From Faecalibacillus faecis (GTDB lineage Bacteria > Bacillota_I > Bacilli_A > Erysipelotrichales > Coprobacillaceae), in NCBI RefSeq assembly GCF_003024675.1, contig NZ_PYLP01000002.1, positions 124,001 to 188,000 of the forward strand: a stretch of 64,000 bases of DNA, read 5' to 3'. Shown here piece by piece: positions 9,901 through 16,922 of the stretch. Under the pieces are notes generated by a model. It was given only the letters and a program-made list of their open reading frames with translations, searched no databases and was not told the origin of the DNA. The first letter of the stretch is position 1. Every line of letters begins with the position of its first letter. The position numbers were made by a program, and so were the translations under genes.

Positions 9901-11142
9901 CTAAAAGCGACTTCAGCTGAATTAACTGGTAAAATCACAGCTACTAGCGGAACAATTGCTGGTATTAATATTAAATCTGGTCGTCTTTACACGAGTAAAG
10001 AATCTATCGTACATCATCAAACAGGAGACCCTGTATCTAGCACCGATGCGAACAGGTGTTATGTGTTGAATACAACAGAGATATATGATACAGGATATTT
10101 TAAAGTCAAATCTGATTATACTATACACTCACAACTCGCTGAGGACGGTAATGACTTATCTGGAAGTATTGGTACAAGTATTATTAGAGGTGGATTCTTA
10201 ACGATTAAACATAGCATTAAGGGTGGCGGATATACAAGTATAAAAGGTCATGAAATTATAGCATCTAGCAATAATTATGGAATCACTACTATTTCTGGCG
10301 GATCAATTGGTACAGATACGTTGCTCGTATCAGATAACGGATGGTTTGGTAAACAATATTTTTCAGGTGGTGACTGGGTTGGTTGGTATAATAAGCAAAA
10401 TGGAACTCGACAAGGATGGATTGGTCATAATAAGACAACGAATTTTTATATAATTAACGAAGCTGGAGGAGAAATCAGTCTGAAGGGCGGGCATGTTCGT
10501 ATCAATGGATATGTTTTACCGAAACTTCTTCAGACAAACTATACTGATAATAGTTTAGGTCAATTTTGGGATAGCTATGATAACGGTAATGCACGATTAA
10601 GGTTGAATGTGTACAGTAAGTACAGAGGCGGATGGGGTAGTGAATATCATTTCATACTGCATTCAAATGGTATGAACTCGTTTAGACCCGGTTCCGATGG
10701 GTCTGCTAATCTAGGAACATCAAATTGTAGATGGGCGACAGTATATTCAACAAGCGGTTCCGTAAGTACTTCAGATTTAAAACAAAAAGATGTTATTGAT
10801 GATTACGATTTCAAAGCGAGAGACTTTATCATGGGGCTTAAACCAATTGCTTATCGATTAAATGCTAAAGGTGCGAGCGGTAAAAGAATTCATATGGGAT
10901 TTGGGGCTCAACCTGTTTATAAATTAATTAACAATCTTGAACTTGGAGATTTGTCATTAGTAGAAGCATGGAAGATTCGAGAAGATTCAGATATTGAGGA
11001 ACCTTATTATGGCGAAAAAATGGATGACAAATATTTAAGATGGGGTATGAAGTATGAAGAATTACTTGCTCCATTAGTAGCTTTGGTTCAAGAACAACAA
11101 ATCAAAATAGAAAAACTAGAAAAGATTATAGGAGGAAACTAG
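6949..11142 (+). CDS. Tail-associated fibre/spike protein with S74-type C-terminal chaperone
   Basis: A 1397-residue host-recognition protein. Residues 1-370 resemble the tail-spike/endopeptidase N-terminus that docks on Dit. Residues about 380-830 form an alanine-rich coiled coil of heptads ('AANEAKTAANEAKASASDA'); a 21-bp unit is duplicated at 8270-8311. Residues about 930-1260 are beta-rich fibre. The C-terminus ('STSDLKQKDVIDDYDFKA', 'GKRIHMGFGAQ') is a peptidase S74 intramolecular chaperone, which in this family helps trimerise the fibre and then cuts itself off before the conserved serine. Other reading frames over the coiled coil look open only because of its composition. Confidence 0.88.
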   Translation: MIIYLADRHMNIVATCSNNLPKGLKFQNDLKAEDVESGVATFSVDILYDEEDAVKTAQYCESGNYVLVYDDNGENGFYTIIEAENDRKEHSINIYAEDGGLDLLNEVVDAYTADGPHPIAFYIEKFSYDSGFEIGLNEVSDLNRTLSWTGQDTCTARILSVANSFDAEIGFSFTVKNMAITHKYINIYKKRGNENVAQLRLNTDIDNIIVKSSISDLITCLIPSGGTPEGSEYPITLAGYSYDDGDIYINEIGWLASRSALAKWSRYQWETYGSYGGHIVKYYTYDTTSQSELCNRSISYLKKYCDIIYNYEVDIAILPDNVRIGDTINIIDENGELYLSARVLKLETSSCDKTATATLGNFLIKSGGISEKVKMMAEQFKDYVVKQREQTYKTQQLAKSALTKANEASTTATNASKKADDAKTSAAEAITNSNTAINQSNEAKTAANEAKTAANEAKASASDALNRVDSAQEDIKKAKENINNLQKDITSTTKTLDEMASQAEKTKETLDGLSGDLQETKETLEMSYAKKTDLSETAASLKAEITKSATELSTNIEKTYAGKSDVTEIEGRLQSQITQNAEGLTSQVNKIAKLENDTTDAQEKITAARKAAEDAQTAANEAQQKANDAKTAAKNAQTSADSASANATDAQQKANEAKATAENANNRLQSAESDLSAAKENLKNVTADVNATKEQVQAAQNAVTEAEKNVSKALQDANDAQTTAKNAQTAADNAQSAADDAQQVADDAKTKAEGASTAAEIAKSTAQKAQETVAALTKRIETAETNINQNAKSISLTAQKVDEVGDQLKNNYYSKIETDAAIKIESDKIDSIVHRVDTIDSISNEAITQATQTADKFNWLVKSGTSATDFTLTDRTATLISQYINLNGLVTFSGLNSETQSKITNASTNALNAISKADSANTLLSSWCSANDKTLINGAKIYTSSITAEKISVNTLSSLSANLGSITAGSININNKFIVDSVGNLKATSAELTGKITATSGTIAGINIKSGRLYTSKESIVHHQTGDPVSSTDANRCYVLNTTEIYDTGYFKVKSDYTIHSQLAEDGNDLSGSIGTSIIRGGFLTIKHSIKGGGYTSIKGHEIIASSNNYGITTISGGSIGTDTLLVSDNGWFGKQYFSGGDWVGWYNKQNGTRQGWIGHNKTTNFYIINEAGGEISLKGGHVRINGYVLPKLLQTNYTDNSLGQFWDSYDNGNARLRLNVYSKYRGGWGSEYHFILHSNGMNSFRPGSDGSANLGTSNCRWATVYSTSGSVSTSDLKQKDVIDDYDFKARDFIMGLKPIAYRLNAKGASGKRIHMGFGAQPVYKLINNLELGDLSLVEAWKIREDSDIEEPYYGEKMDDKYLRWGMKYEELLAPLVALVQEQQIKIEKLEKIIGGN

Positions 11143-11143
11143 A

Positions 11144-11398
11144 ATGGCTTTAACAGTTAAAGAAACTAAAAATCTCACAATGAGAAAAGAAATTTATGTA
11201 GATGATAACTTAATTAAAACATTATCAGCTACTATTGATTCTAATACGAATAATATTTCATTCAGTACAGATTATATTCAAAATATGGAACTTTACAAAG
11301 CAAATAAAGTTGAGATTCGAAGAATTGAAGCTGAGTTTGAAGATAGTGCATTTGAGCAACAAGAAAAAATGTTAGGAGATGTCTCAAATGGTAATTAA
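11144..11398 (+). CDS. Small phage protein of unknown function
   Basis: An 84-residue protein I do not recognise. It begins 1 bp after the fibre gene, with ribosome site AGGAGG inside the end of that gene. The composition is mixed alpha/beta with an acidic C-terminal helix ('IRRIEAEFEDSAFEQQEKML'). No signal peptide or membrane segment is visible. Its place between the fibre and the lysis genes suggests a fibre-assembly or accessory structural role, but nothing in the sequence proves this. The end overlaps the following gene's start by 11 bp. Confidence 0.6.
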   Translation: MALTVKETKNLTMRKEIYVDDNLIKTLSATIDSNTNNISFSTDYIQNMELYKANKVEIRRIEAEFEDSAFEQQEKMLGDVSNGN

Positions 11399-11768
11399 AG
11401 ATATTTTAGACAGCATGGAAGCTCTTAACAAATTAAATAATGCTCATGGAATGTCTAGTGTTGTGGCTTTTCGTATTGGTAAAAACATCAAAGCTATTGA
11501 AGGCGAAGTTAAAGTATTTGATGATGTTCGTACAAAATTATTAGAAGAATTTGCTAATAAAGATGAAAACGGTAAACCAATCATTGATAAAGACACTAAC
11601 CAATACAATGTTCCAGCTGATAAATTAGAAGCTTTGGAAAAAGAAATTAAAAAACTTCAAAATGAAGAGGTTAAAGTAGATATTAAAAAACTATCTCTTG
11701 ATGATGTTGAAAAAGCTGATTTATCTCCAAGAGAGCTTATGTCTATTGAATATATGTTGGAAGATTAG
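11388..11768 (+). CDS. Phage protein, DUF1617-like
   Basis: A 126-residue, mostly helical, charged protein. Its start at ATG 11388 is 9 bases after AGGAG; an in-frame ATG at 11379 directly touches that site and is unlikely. The architecture (an N-terminal helix, 'YNVPADKLEALEKEIKKLQ', and a C-terminal 'LSPRELMSIEYML') resembles DUF1617 proteins found beside holins in many Firmicute prophages. Function is unknown. Position suggests a late structural or lysis-accessory protein. Confidence 0.6.
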   Translation: MVIKDILDSMEALNKLNNAHGMSSVVAFRIGKNIKAIEGEVKVFDDVRTKLLEEFANKDENGKPIIDKDTNQYNVPADKLEALEKEIKKLQNEEVKVDIKKLSLDDVEKADLSPRELMSIEYMLED

Positions 11769-11786
11769 AAAGTGAGGAAAATAAAT

Positions 11787-12050
11787 ATGGATCTAAGTTT
11801 TATTACTAATTATTTTGTTCCAGTCGTTATGGCTGGATGTTTAGCAACAGGTTACGTTGTAAAAAAATGGATTAAGGATGTAGATAATAAATACATTCCT
11901 ACAATCGTATTTATTGAAGGTGCAATTTTAAATTGCATTGTAATGAATAATATTACTGTAGAAACAGTAGTAGGTGGTGCTATTTGTGGTTTGGCATCCA
12001 CTGGACTTCATCAAGCTTTTACACGCTTGATTGAAAATAAAGAAAATTAG
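11787..12050 (+). CDS. Phage holin
   Basis: An 87-residue membrane protein. It has a hydrophobic segment near residues 7-24 ('FITNYFVPVVMAGCLATGY'), a second at about 38-55 ('YIPTIVFIEGAILNCIVM') and a third weaker one at about 60-78, then a short charged tail ('RLIENKEN'). This is the pattern of small phage holins that permeabilise the membrane and time lysis. It lies four genes before the amidase. ATG 11787 is preceded by GAGGAAA. Confidence 0.78.
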   Translation: MDLSFITNYFVPVVMAGCLATGYVVKKWIKDVDNKYIPTIVFIEGAILNCIVMNNITVETVVGGAICGLASTGLHQAFTRLIENKEN

Positions 12051-12060
12051 AGGTGTGTGT

Positions 12061-12369
12061 ATGCAAGAAATTTTGATGCAAACATACACTATTGCTTTAC
12101 CTATTGTATTAGGCTATATCGTATGGTTATTACAAAATCAAAAAAAATCACGTGATGCAAATTCACGTGGTACTATGCTTCTTTTAAGGGTACAACTTAT
12201 TGAATATCATTCCAAATACACTAAAAGAGGGAACATTCCAAGCTATGCATATGAAAATTTCAATGAAATGTATGGCGCTTACCATGATTTAGGCGGGAAT
12301 GGAATGGTAACTCACATGAAAGAAGAAGTAGAACAGTTACATTTTAATAAAAATGAAGAGAGCGAATAG
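12061..12369 (+). CDS. Small phage membrane protein with one N-terminal helix, possible lysis accessory
   Basis: A 102-residue protein with one clear membrane segment at residues 9-25 ('YTIALPIVLGYIVWLL') and a soluble charged tail containing 'SRDANSRGTMLLLRVQLIEYH'. It follows the holin by 10 bp, with AGGTG as ribosome site before ATG 12061. One-helix proteins of this type next to holins may be antiholins, second holins or spanin-like factors; which one cannot be decided here. A short hairpin overlaps its stop. Confidence 0.6.
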   Translation: MQEILMQTYTIALPIVLGYIVWLLQNQKKSRDANSRGTMLLLRVQLIEYHSKYTKRGNIPSYAYENFNEMYGAYHDLGGNGMVTHMKEEVEQLHFNKNEESE

Positions 12370-12378
12370 CTCTCTTTT
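12358..12378 (+). terminator. Short hairpin overlapping a stop, possible weak terminator
   Basis: GAGAGC and GCTCTC (12358-12363 and 12369-12374) form a 6-bp stem with a 5-nt loop, followed by TTTT. It overlaps the TAG stop of the one-helix membrane protein. The short stem suggests only partial termination before the endolysin genes. Confidence 0.5.
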
Positions 12379-12398
12379 ATATTAGGAGGAGAATAAGT

Positions 12399-12839
12399 GT
12401 GAAACAATATGTAGGAGTTAAATTAATTGAAGCAAAACCAATGACAAGAGGAGATTACAACAAATATCGTGGATGGACTATTCCAAAAGATGAAAACCCT
12501 AATGATGAAGGATATTTAGTTAAGTATTCAGACGATTATGAAAGTTGGTCTCCTAAAAAGCCATTTGAAGATGCTTATAGAGAATATGATGTAAATGATT
12601 TACCTCAAACAGCCATTGGGATGATTAGTGCAGATTACAAAGAAAGATTTAAAGCTGAATATTATCAAGCAAAAATTCGTTATGACAAATTACATGCTAT
12701 GACAATTAAATATGAAGCAGGAACTTTAAATTTTACGCCTAGTTGCTCATTAGAACTGTTAAAAGAGCAAAAATCTTATATGGGTAATTATATTAGAACT
12801 TTAGAAATTAGAGCTGAAATTGAAGGAATTACATTATAG
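12399..12839 (+). CDS. Phage protein of two parts, unknown function
   Basis: A 146-residue soluble protein starting at GTG 12399 behind AGGAGGAG. The N-terminal 80 residues contain 'VGVKLIEAKPMTRGDYNKY', 'DEGYLVKYSDDYESWSPKK' and an acidic block, a domain common in phage genomes. The C-terminal 60 residues ('YDKLHAMTIKYEAGTLNF', 'LLKEQKSYMGNYIRTLEIR') resemble small helical proteins annotated as crAss001_48-related. I know no function for either part. Its place between holin and endolysin is conserved in similar prophages, by recollection. Confidence 0.6.
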   Translation: MKQYVGVKLIEAKPMTRGDYNKYRGWTIPKDENPNDEGYLVKYSDDYESWSPKKPFEDAYREYDVNDLPQTAIGMISADYKERFKAEYYQAKIRYDKLHAMTIKYEAGTLNFTPSCSLELLKEQKSYMGNYIRTLEIRAEIEGITL

Positions 12840-12851
12840 GAGGGAAATAAA

Positions 12852-13838
12852 ATGTCATATGTATTAAAACAAAATTTAGCAAATCAAGGTAATTATGGAA
12901 GTAAAAGAGATACTTCTAAAATCAAATACTTAGTTATTCATTATACAAGTAATGATGGTGATAGTGATGAAGCAAATGGAAAATACTTTGCAAACAATGT
13001 AGTAAAAGCATCTGCACATTACTTTGTCGATGATAATTCAGTAACTCAATCAGTTCCAGATGATTATGTTGCTTATGCTGTAGGTGGTAAATGTCAATCA
13101 AATCATCATCCAATGTATAAAGTAATCACAAATACAAACTCAATTTCAATTGAAATGTGTGATAATCACAAAGATGGAACTGTTCATATTTGTGATGAAA
13201 CATTAGCAAATACCTATGCATTAGCAAGAGCTTTAATGAGCAAATACAATATTACTATTGATCGTGTATATCGTCATTATGATGTCAATGGTAAATTATG
13301 TCCTAATTGTAATGGATTGTTAGAAGATGCAATTTGGCAAAACTTCAAAAATAACATTGTTAATTCAACTGTTGGAAATCTAGGGACTTCAACAGCAACT
13401 ACTGTTCCTACTCCTGCAGTCAATCCAAATAAAGATTCAGTCGTATCAAGAGGACAACAACATTCTATTAATTTTACAGGTCATACAATTTCAACTGATG
13501 GTATTTGCGGAACAAAAACATTGGCAAACATTGCTCGTTGTTTCCAACATGCGATTAATTTAGATTACAAAGAATCATTAGCTGTAGATGGTGCTTTTGG
13601 TACTAAATCAAAAGAAGCGTTAGGAAAACATTATGTTAAAAATGGAGAAAAACAATATTTAGTTACTGCTGTAGAAATTGCTTTAATGTGCCGTGGCTAT
13701 AATGTAAATGGTGTTGAATGCCCAGGTATTTTCGGTGATGGTTTAGAAAAAGCTGTAAAACAATTTCAAAGAGATAGAGGATTAAACGTTGATGGTGTTG
13801 CAGGAAGAAAGACAATTTTAAAATTAATTGGATGTTAA
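12852..13838 (+). CDS. Endolysin: N-acetylmuramoyl-L-alanine amidase with peptidoglycan-binding domains
   Basis: A 328-residue lysin. Residues 20-165 are an amidase_2 domain that cuts the bond between muramic acid and the stem peptide. The zinc ligands are visible as His30 ('YLVIHYTS'), His142 ('YRHYDVNGKLCP') and Cys150, with 'SAHYFVDD' between. After a Thr/Pro linker (about 175-195) the C-terminal half carries two PG_binding_1-like repeats, the second being 'GIFGDGLEKAVKQFQRDRG'. There is no signal peptide, as expected for a holin-dependent lysin. Ribosome site AGGAGG precedes ATG 12852. Confidence 0.92.
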   Translation: MSYVLKQNLANQGNYGSKRDTSKIKYLVIHYTSNDGDSDEANGKYFANNVVKASAHYFVDDNSVTQSVPDDYVAYAVGGKCQSNHHPMYKVITNTNSISIEMCDNHKDGTVHICDETLANTYALARALMSKYNITIDRVYRHYDVNGKLCPNCNGLLEDAIWQNFKNNIVNSTVGNLGTSTATTVPTPAVNPNKDSVVSRGQQHSINFTGHTISTDGICGTKTLANIARCFQHAINLDYKESLAVDGAFGTKSKEALGKHYVKNGEKQYLVTAVEIALMCRGYNVNGVECPGIFGDGLEKAVKQFQRDRGLNVDGVAGRKTILKLIGC

Positions 13839-13872
13839 TCATTCAAATGATATAATGATTATGGTTAGGGTT

Positions 13873-13946
13873 TAGTGAATGTTTTTATTTTTCACTATTC
13901 AATAAATGAAGTGAAATGATGTCTAAAAACATTGTTTCACTTTTTG
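13873..13946 (+). terminator. Two hairpins after the endolysin, end of the late operon
   Basis: The first hairpin pairs TAGTGAA and TTCACTA (13873-13879, 13891-13897). The second pairs AAGTGAAA with TTTCACTT (13909-13916, 13935-13942) and is followed by T residues. The remaining sequence to 14048 is AT-rich with no coding signal. Confidence 0.55.
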
Positions 13947-14048
13947 CTTTTAAATGATGTATAATTAAGTAGTAAAATATTATATGTATTATAACTATTT
14001 ATTTTAGTATAATAATTCAACGTCAACACAACTGAATATTTTACATTT

Positions 14049-14077
14049 GACCTGCTTATAATGGCAGGTCTTTTTTT
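14049..14077 (+). terminator. Strong rho-independent terminator
   Basis: GACCTGC and GCAGGTC (14049-14055, 14064-14070) make a perfect 7-bp GC-rich stem with an 8-nt loop and a run of seven T. It insulates the late phage operon from the following two-gene unit. No gene of its own lies directly upstream. Confidence 0.85.
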
Positions 14078-14186
14078 ATTTTGATGTATTTTTTTATAAA
14101 ATATGACATATAAATAAAATAGAGTAATTTAAAGTAATATAAAGTGTTATAAAGGAGTTTAAAAGGTTTCTAAATGAGAAAAAATG

Positions 14187-14237
14187 TTGCCAAATTGTGA
14201 ATAACGTTGCTATAATAACGTTGAAAATGTGAATAAC
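14187..14237 (+). promoter_or_regulatory. Promoter with repeated operator-like sites before the Panacea unit
   Basis: A -35 TTGCCA (14187) and -10 TATAAT (14211) are 18 bp apart. The -10 box is flanked by two copies of the palindrome AACGTT (14203-14208 and 14217-14222), and TGTGAATAAC occurs twice (14196-14205 and 14228-14237). Symmetric sites on both sides of a -10 box suggest autorepression by the downstream protein or complex. Confidence 0.65.
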
Positions 14238-14277
14238 TTTACATTAATGTGACTTGTTTGTATGGAGGAAGATGATT

Positions 14278-14733
14278 ATGAAAGGGAAATATTCTGCTTT
14301 AACAGTAGCAAAATGGTTTTTGTGGTACAATGATAAAATTCTAGAAGAAGAAGATGCTGATTTAATATCCAATTTAAAATTGCAAAAATTATTGTATTAT
14401 GCTCAAGGATGTTATTTAGCATTAAAGAATGAACCATTATTCAATGAGCAAATTGTAAACTGGGCTCATGGACCTGTTGTAGAAGAAATTTATCATGAAT
14501 ATAAAAATAATGGTTCAAATGGAATAGAATATCAAGGGGATTATGATAATTCTATTGATAATAATACAACTGCAGTTTTAGAAGAAGTATATGATATTTT
14601 TGGTAAATATTCTGCATGGGGATTAAGAAATATGACTCACCAAGAAGAACCTTGGTTAAAAACGCAAAGAAATGAAGTGATTCCTTTACCTTTGATAAAA
14701 GATTATTTTGAAAAAACATACATTACTGACTAA
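14278..14733 (+). CDS. Panacea-domain (DUF4065, SocA/GepA-like) protein, likely antitoxin
   Basis: A 151-residue protein of the Panacea/DUF4065 family. Panacea proteins act as antitoxins for several unrelated toxins in two-gene operons. Family marks are 'ALTVAKWFLWYN' at the start, 'NLKLQKLLYYAQGCYLAL', 'NWAHGPVVEEIYHEYK' and 'LRNMTHQEEPWLKTQ'. ATG 14278 is 9 bases after GGAGG; the in-frame ATG at 14272 is too close to it. The stop and the partner's ATG share one base (TAATG), so the two are probably translationally coupled. Position after the lysis genes marks it as prophage cargo. Confidence 0.82.
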   Translation: MKGKYSALTVAKWFLWYNDKILEEEDADLISNLKLQKLLYYAQGCYLALKNEPLFNEQIVNWAHGPVVEEIYHEYKNNGSNGIEYQGDYDNSIDNNTTAVLEEVYDIFGKYSAWGLRNMTHQEEPWLKTQRNEVIPLPLIKDYFEKTYITD

Positions 14734-15203
14734 TGGGAAAATTAAAACGAAAACAAGAAAATAATAAAATATCTAAGCAAGAAATAAAAATAAAATGTTT
14801 GTTTATGAATGACCATGATACGATATTATTTTCTTTTAAGTATCTTACAAATCAAGATAAGTATAATTTAAAAGGATTTAAAGGAAGCAGAAATTTTAGA
14901 GACGATATAGATGTCTTAAATGCTTTCCATGATTGTTTAAGTAGAATGAGTACTGATGGATGGGAATCCTTGAGAAATAAAAATAAATTTCAAGGTGGAA
15001 GAGAATTATTAGAATATTCTCAAATTAATTTTAATGCACTAGATCCTCAAAATGAATTGGACCTTGCTAAAGATACTAAGGTGTGGGTTATTAGATTTGG
15101 AGGAAACAAATATCGTTTAATAGGATATAGAAGCAAAAAATGTCAGGCTATATTTCATATTTTAGGTATAGACCATGACCATTCAGCCTATGATCATGGC
15201 TAA
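14733..15203 (+). CDS. Unrecognised partner of the Panacea protein, candidate toxin
   Basis: A 156-residue protein I cannot assign by family. The first 20 residues are very basic. The middle has 'GSRNFRDDIDVLNAFHDCL' and 'STDGWESLRNK'. The C-terminal 45 residues look like consecutive beta strands ending in a His/Asp-rich tail ('VWVIRFGGNKYRLIGYRSK', 'IFHILGIDHDHSAYDHG'), which recalls RelE/ParE-fold mRNA-cleaving toxins by pattern only. It overlaps the Panacea gene by one base and has no ribosome site of its own, as usual for coupled toxin genes. A non-toxin phage function cannot be excluded. Confidence 0.6.
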   Translation: MGKLKRKQENNKISKQEIKIKCLFMNDHDTILFSFKYLTNQDKYNLKGFKGSRNFRDDIDVLNAFHDCLSRMSTDGWESLRNKNKFQGGRELLEYSQINFNALDPQNELDLAKDTKVWVIRFGGNKYRLIGYRSKKCQAIFHILGIDHDHSAYDHG

Positions 15204-15223
15204 ATTTCTAATGTACATAAAAA

Positions 15224-15257
15224 GCCTACTCAATTAATTTGGGTAGGCAATTTTTTT
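15224..15257 (+). terminator. Terminator of the Panacea unit
   Basis: GCCTAC and GTAGGC (15224-15229, 15243-15248), with partly paired inner bases, are followed by a seven-T run. This closes the two-gene unit. Confidence 0.8.
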
Positions 15258-15360
15258 GTTTGGTTTTTAATTTTCTCTATCCTTATAATATATAGGGATA
15301 ATAATTGCAAAAAAGCAATCAAATTTATTTTTGACATATTTTTGACACATTTCTAACTTG

Positions 15361-15467
15361 CTATCTACTGTATAGCTACTGTATGTCTACTGGCATTTTG
15401 AAATTTTTTATCAAAAATTGGCTAAAACTATGAATGATACTCTACTTGATAGCTACTGTATAGCTAT
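15361..15467. repeat. Direct-repeat array, possible prophage right attachment region
   Basis: The 14-mer CTACTGTATAGCTA occurs exactly at 15365-15378 and again at 15453-15466, 88 bp apart. Close variants of CTACTG recur between and after (15376, 15387). This noncoding stretch sits between the last phage-type gene and the first host gene. Such arrays are typical of recombinase arm or core sites at a prophage end. The left end and the integrase are outside the window, so the core cannot be defined. Confidence 0.4.
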
Positions 15468-15491
15468 CGACATTTCAAAAAAATAGAAGGT

Positions 15492-15520
15492 AAAGACAAT
15501 TAATGTCTTTTTCTTTTTTT
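15492..15520 (+). terminator. Hairpin with T-rich tail before the host mutarotase gene
   Basis: AAAGACA and TGTCTTT (15492-15498, 15504-15510) form a 7-bp stem followed by a T-rich tail. With no gene directly upstream, it may be the terminator of a host transcript cut off by prophage insertion, or the distal end of an attachment locus. Confidence 0.6.
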
Positions 15521-15569
15521 ATTAAAATTAATCTATGCTATAATGTTTATATAGACAAGGAGGATTATC

Positions 15570-16448
15570 ATGGTAGAATTATCAAACCAATATTTAACAG
15601 TAAACTTACACCCAAAAGGAGCAGAAATTATTTCTATTGTTGGAAATCAAGATCATATTAACTATATGTGGAAAAGAGATGCTTGCCAATGGGCCAACAG
15701 TGCACCTATTTTATTTCCAATTGTAGGAGCTATTAAAAATGATACATGTCGTATTGATGGAAAAGAATATCATATGACACAACATGGATTTGCCCGTCAT
15801 AATGAATTTGAAATTAAAAATCAAAGTCAAACTGAAGTAACATTTACACTTGTATCAAATGATGAAATTATTAAACAATATCCATTTTTATTTGAACTTA
15901 ATGTGACTTATAAATTAGTAGAAAATACATTAACTTGTTTTATTAATGTAAAAAATAAAGATCATCAAACAATTTATTTCCAAGTGGGTGGACATCCTGC
16001 TTTTGCTTGCCCATTTATGGAAAATGAATCAAGTAATGATTATTACGTAGAATTTGCTGAATATGAAACACGTAATCAAAAAGTAATTGATGTGGCTAAA
16101 AGAGGGATGTCACATGTACAATTACCATTCTTTGATCATGAAAAGAGATTTTTTGTAAGACAACAACTATTTAATAATGATGCGATTGTTATTAAAGATT
16201 TTAAATCAGAAAATATTTCAATCAAATCATTAAATCATCAAAAATCAATTGTTTTCCATATGCAAGGATTTGATCATGTAGGTTTATGGACAGCGAAACA
16301 TGTTGGTGGTTTACTTGCTATTGAACCATGGATTGGACATGCAGATTATGTTGATTTTGATGGTGAATTTAAAGAAAAGGAAAGCTGTGTAGCTTTAGAT
16401 ACTGATAAAGAATTTAATGTTCAATTTGCTGTTGAAATCAATCAATAG
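15570..16448 (+). CDS. Aldose 1-epimerase family protein (LacX-like)
   Basis: A 292-residue cytoplasmic mutarotase-family protein, which interconverts alpha and beta anomers of aldoses. Visible marks are 'GAEIISIVG' near the start, 'MWKRDACQWANSAPILFPI' (about residues 28-46), 'HGFARHNEFEI', 'GGHPAFACPF' (with a conserved His) and 'GLLAIEPWIGHADY'. This spacing matches the LacX/YeaD-like subgroup rather than GalM proper. It is the first clearly chromosomal gene after the prophage. TATAAT at about 15537 and AAGGAGG before ATG 15570 show its own promoter and ribosome site. Confidence 0.88.
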   Translation: MVELSNQYLTVNLHPKGAEIISIVGNQDHINYMWKRDACQWANSAPILFPIVGAIKNDTCRIDGKEYHMTQHGFARHNEFEIKNQSQTEVTFTLVSNDEIIKQYPFLFELNVTYKLVENTLTCFINVKNKDHQTIYFQVGGHPAFACPFMENESSNDYYVEFAEYETRNQKVIDVAKRGMSHVQLPFFDHEKRFFVRQQLFNNDAIVIKDFKSENISIKSLNHQKSIVFHMQGFDHVGLWTAKHVGGLLAIEPWIGHADYVDFDGEFKEKESCVALDTDKEFNVQFAVEINQ

Positions 16449-16463
16449 TTGACAATTTTTTTA

Positions 16464-16485
16464 AATGATTTTTGTTAAAATCATT
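16464..16485 (+). other. Perfect 9-bp hairpin just before the cse60-like start codon
   Basis: AATGATTTT and AAAATCATT (16464-16472, 16477-16485) pair with a 4-nt loop, ending two bases before ATG 16488. It may terminate the mutarotase transcript, or it may hide the start of the next gene. A TTGACA box at 16449 overlaps the mutarotase stop region. Confidence 0.6.
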
Positions 16486-16487
16486 TT

Positions 16488-16655
16488 ATGAAAATAAAAA
16501 TAATTGAATGTAGTCACGAATTGGATTTGCAAGATGAAATCAATGATTTTTTAGAAAAAGGAAAACGAATTATTGACATGAAGTACCAAGTAGCAATGTG
16601 TTTTTCGGCAGAACTGGAATATTCTTTTAGTTGTTTTATCCTTTATGAAGATTAA
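16488..16655 (+). CDS. Cse60-like small sporulation protein
   Basis: A 55-residue protein that resembles the sporulation protein Cse60 family (sigma-E controlled in Bacillus, function unknown). Shared features are the short start 'MKIKIIECSHELDLQDEIN', a helix 'DFLEKGKRIIDMKYQVAM' and a final strand 'CFILYED'. No ribosome site is visible because a hairpin occupies the region just upstream, so translation may be weak or controlled. The assignment is by pattern; the protein is small. Confidence 0.6.
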   Translation: MKIKIIECSHELDLQDEINDFLEKGKRIIDMKYQVAMCFSAELEYSFSCFILYED

Positions 16656-16705
16656 AAAGTATAAAAAAAAGAAAATTGTTTAAACTCAATTATGGAGGTG
16701 AAATC

Positions 16706-16858
16706 ATGGCAAAGGATGTAAGATGTTCTGTTACAACATGTGCTTATCATGATCAAAATGATTGCTGCAAAGCAAATGAAATTCGTGTTTCAAAATGTAA
16801 TTGTAGTTCGCCTTGTGAAGAACAAGAAACAGAATGTGGAACTTTTAAATTAAAATAG
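16706..16858 (+). CDS. DUF1540 cysteine-rich protein
   Basis: A 50-residue protein with eight cysteines in the DUF1540 spacing ('CSVTTCAYHDQNDCCKA', then 'CNCSSPCEE' and a final 'ECGTF'). The family is small, probably metal- or disulfide-stabilised, and common in spore-forming Firmicutes; its role is unknown. ATG 16706 follows GGAGGTG. A long palindromic terminator overlaps its stop codon. Confidence 0.88.
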   Translation: MAKDVRCSVTTCAYHDQNDCCKANEIRVSKCNCSSPCEEQETECGTFKLK

Positions 16859-16885
16859 GAAATTTCCTATTTTAATTTTTTTTTA
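16850..16885 (+). terminator. Palindromic terminator over the DUF1540 stop
   Basis: A perfect 26-bp palindrome (16850-16875) is followed by nine T. Its AT-rich arms make it potentially bidirectional. Confidence 0.75.
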
Positions 16886-16922
16886 CAAGTTTGATATGCT
16901 ATAATGGAGTGGGTGATTATAT

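Noticed and set aside
6949-11142. Diversity-generating retroelement target in the fibre gene
   Set aside because: No reverse transcriptase and no template repeat with adenine-specific changes were seen in the window.
15361-15467. Short CRISPR array
   Set aside because: Repeats are 14 bp or less and degenerate, the only exact pair is 88 bp apart, there are no regular spacers, and no cas gene is near.
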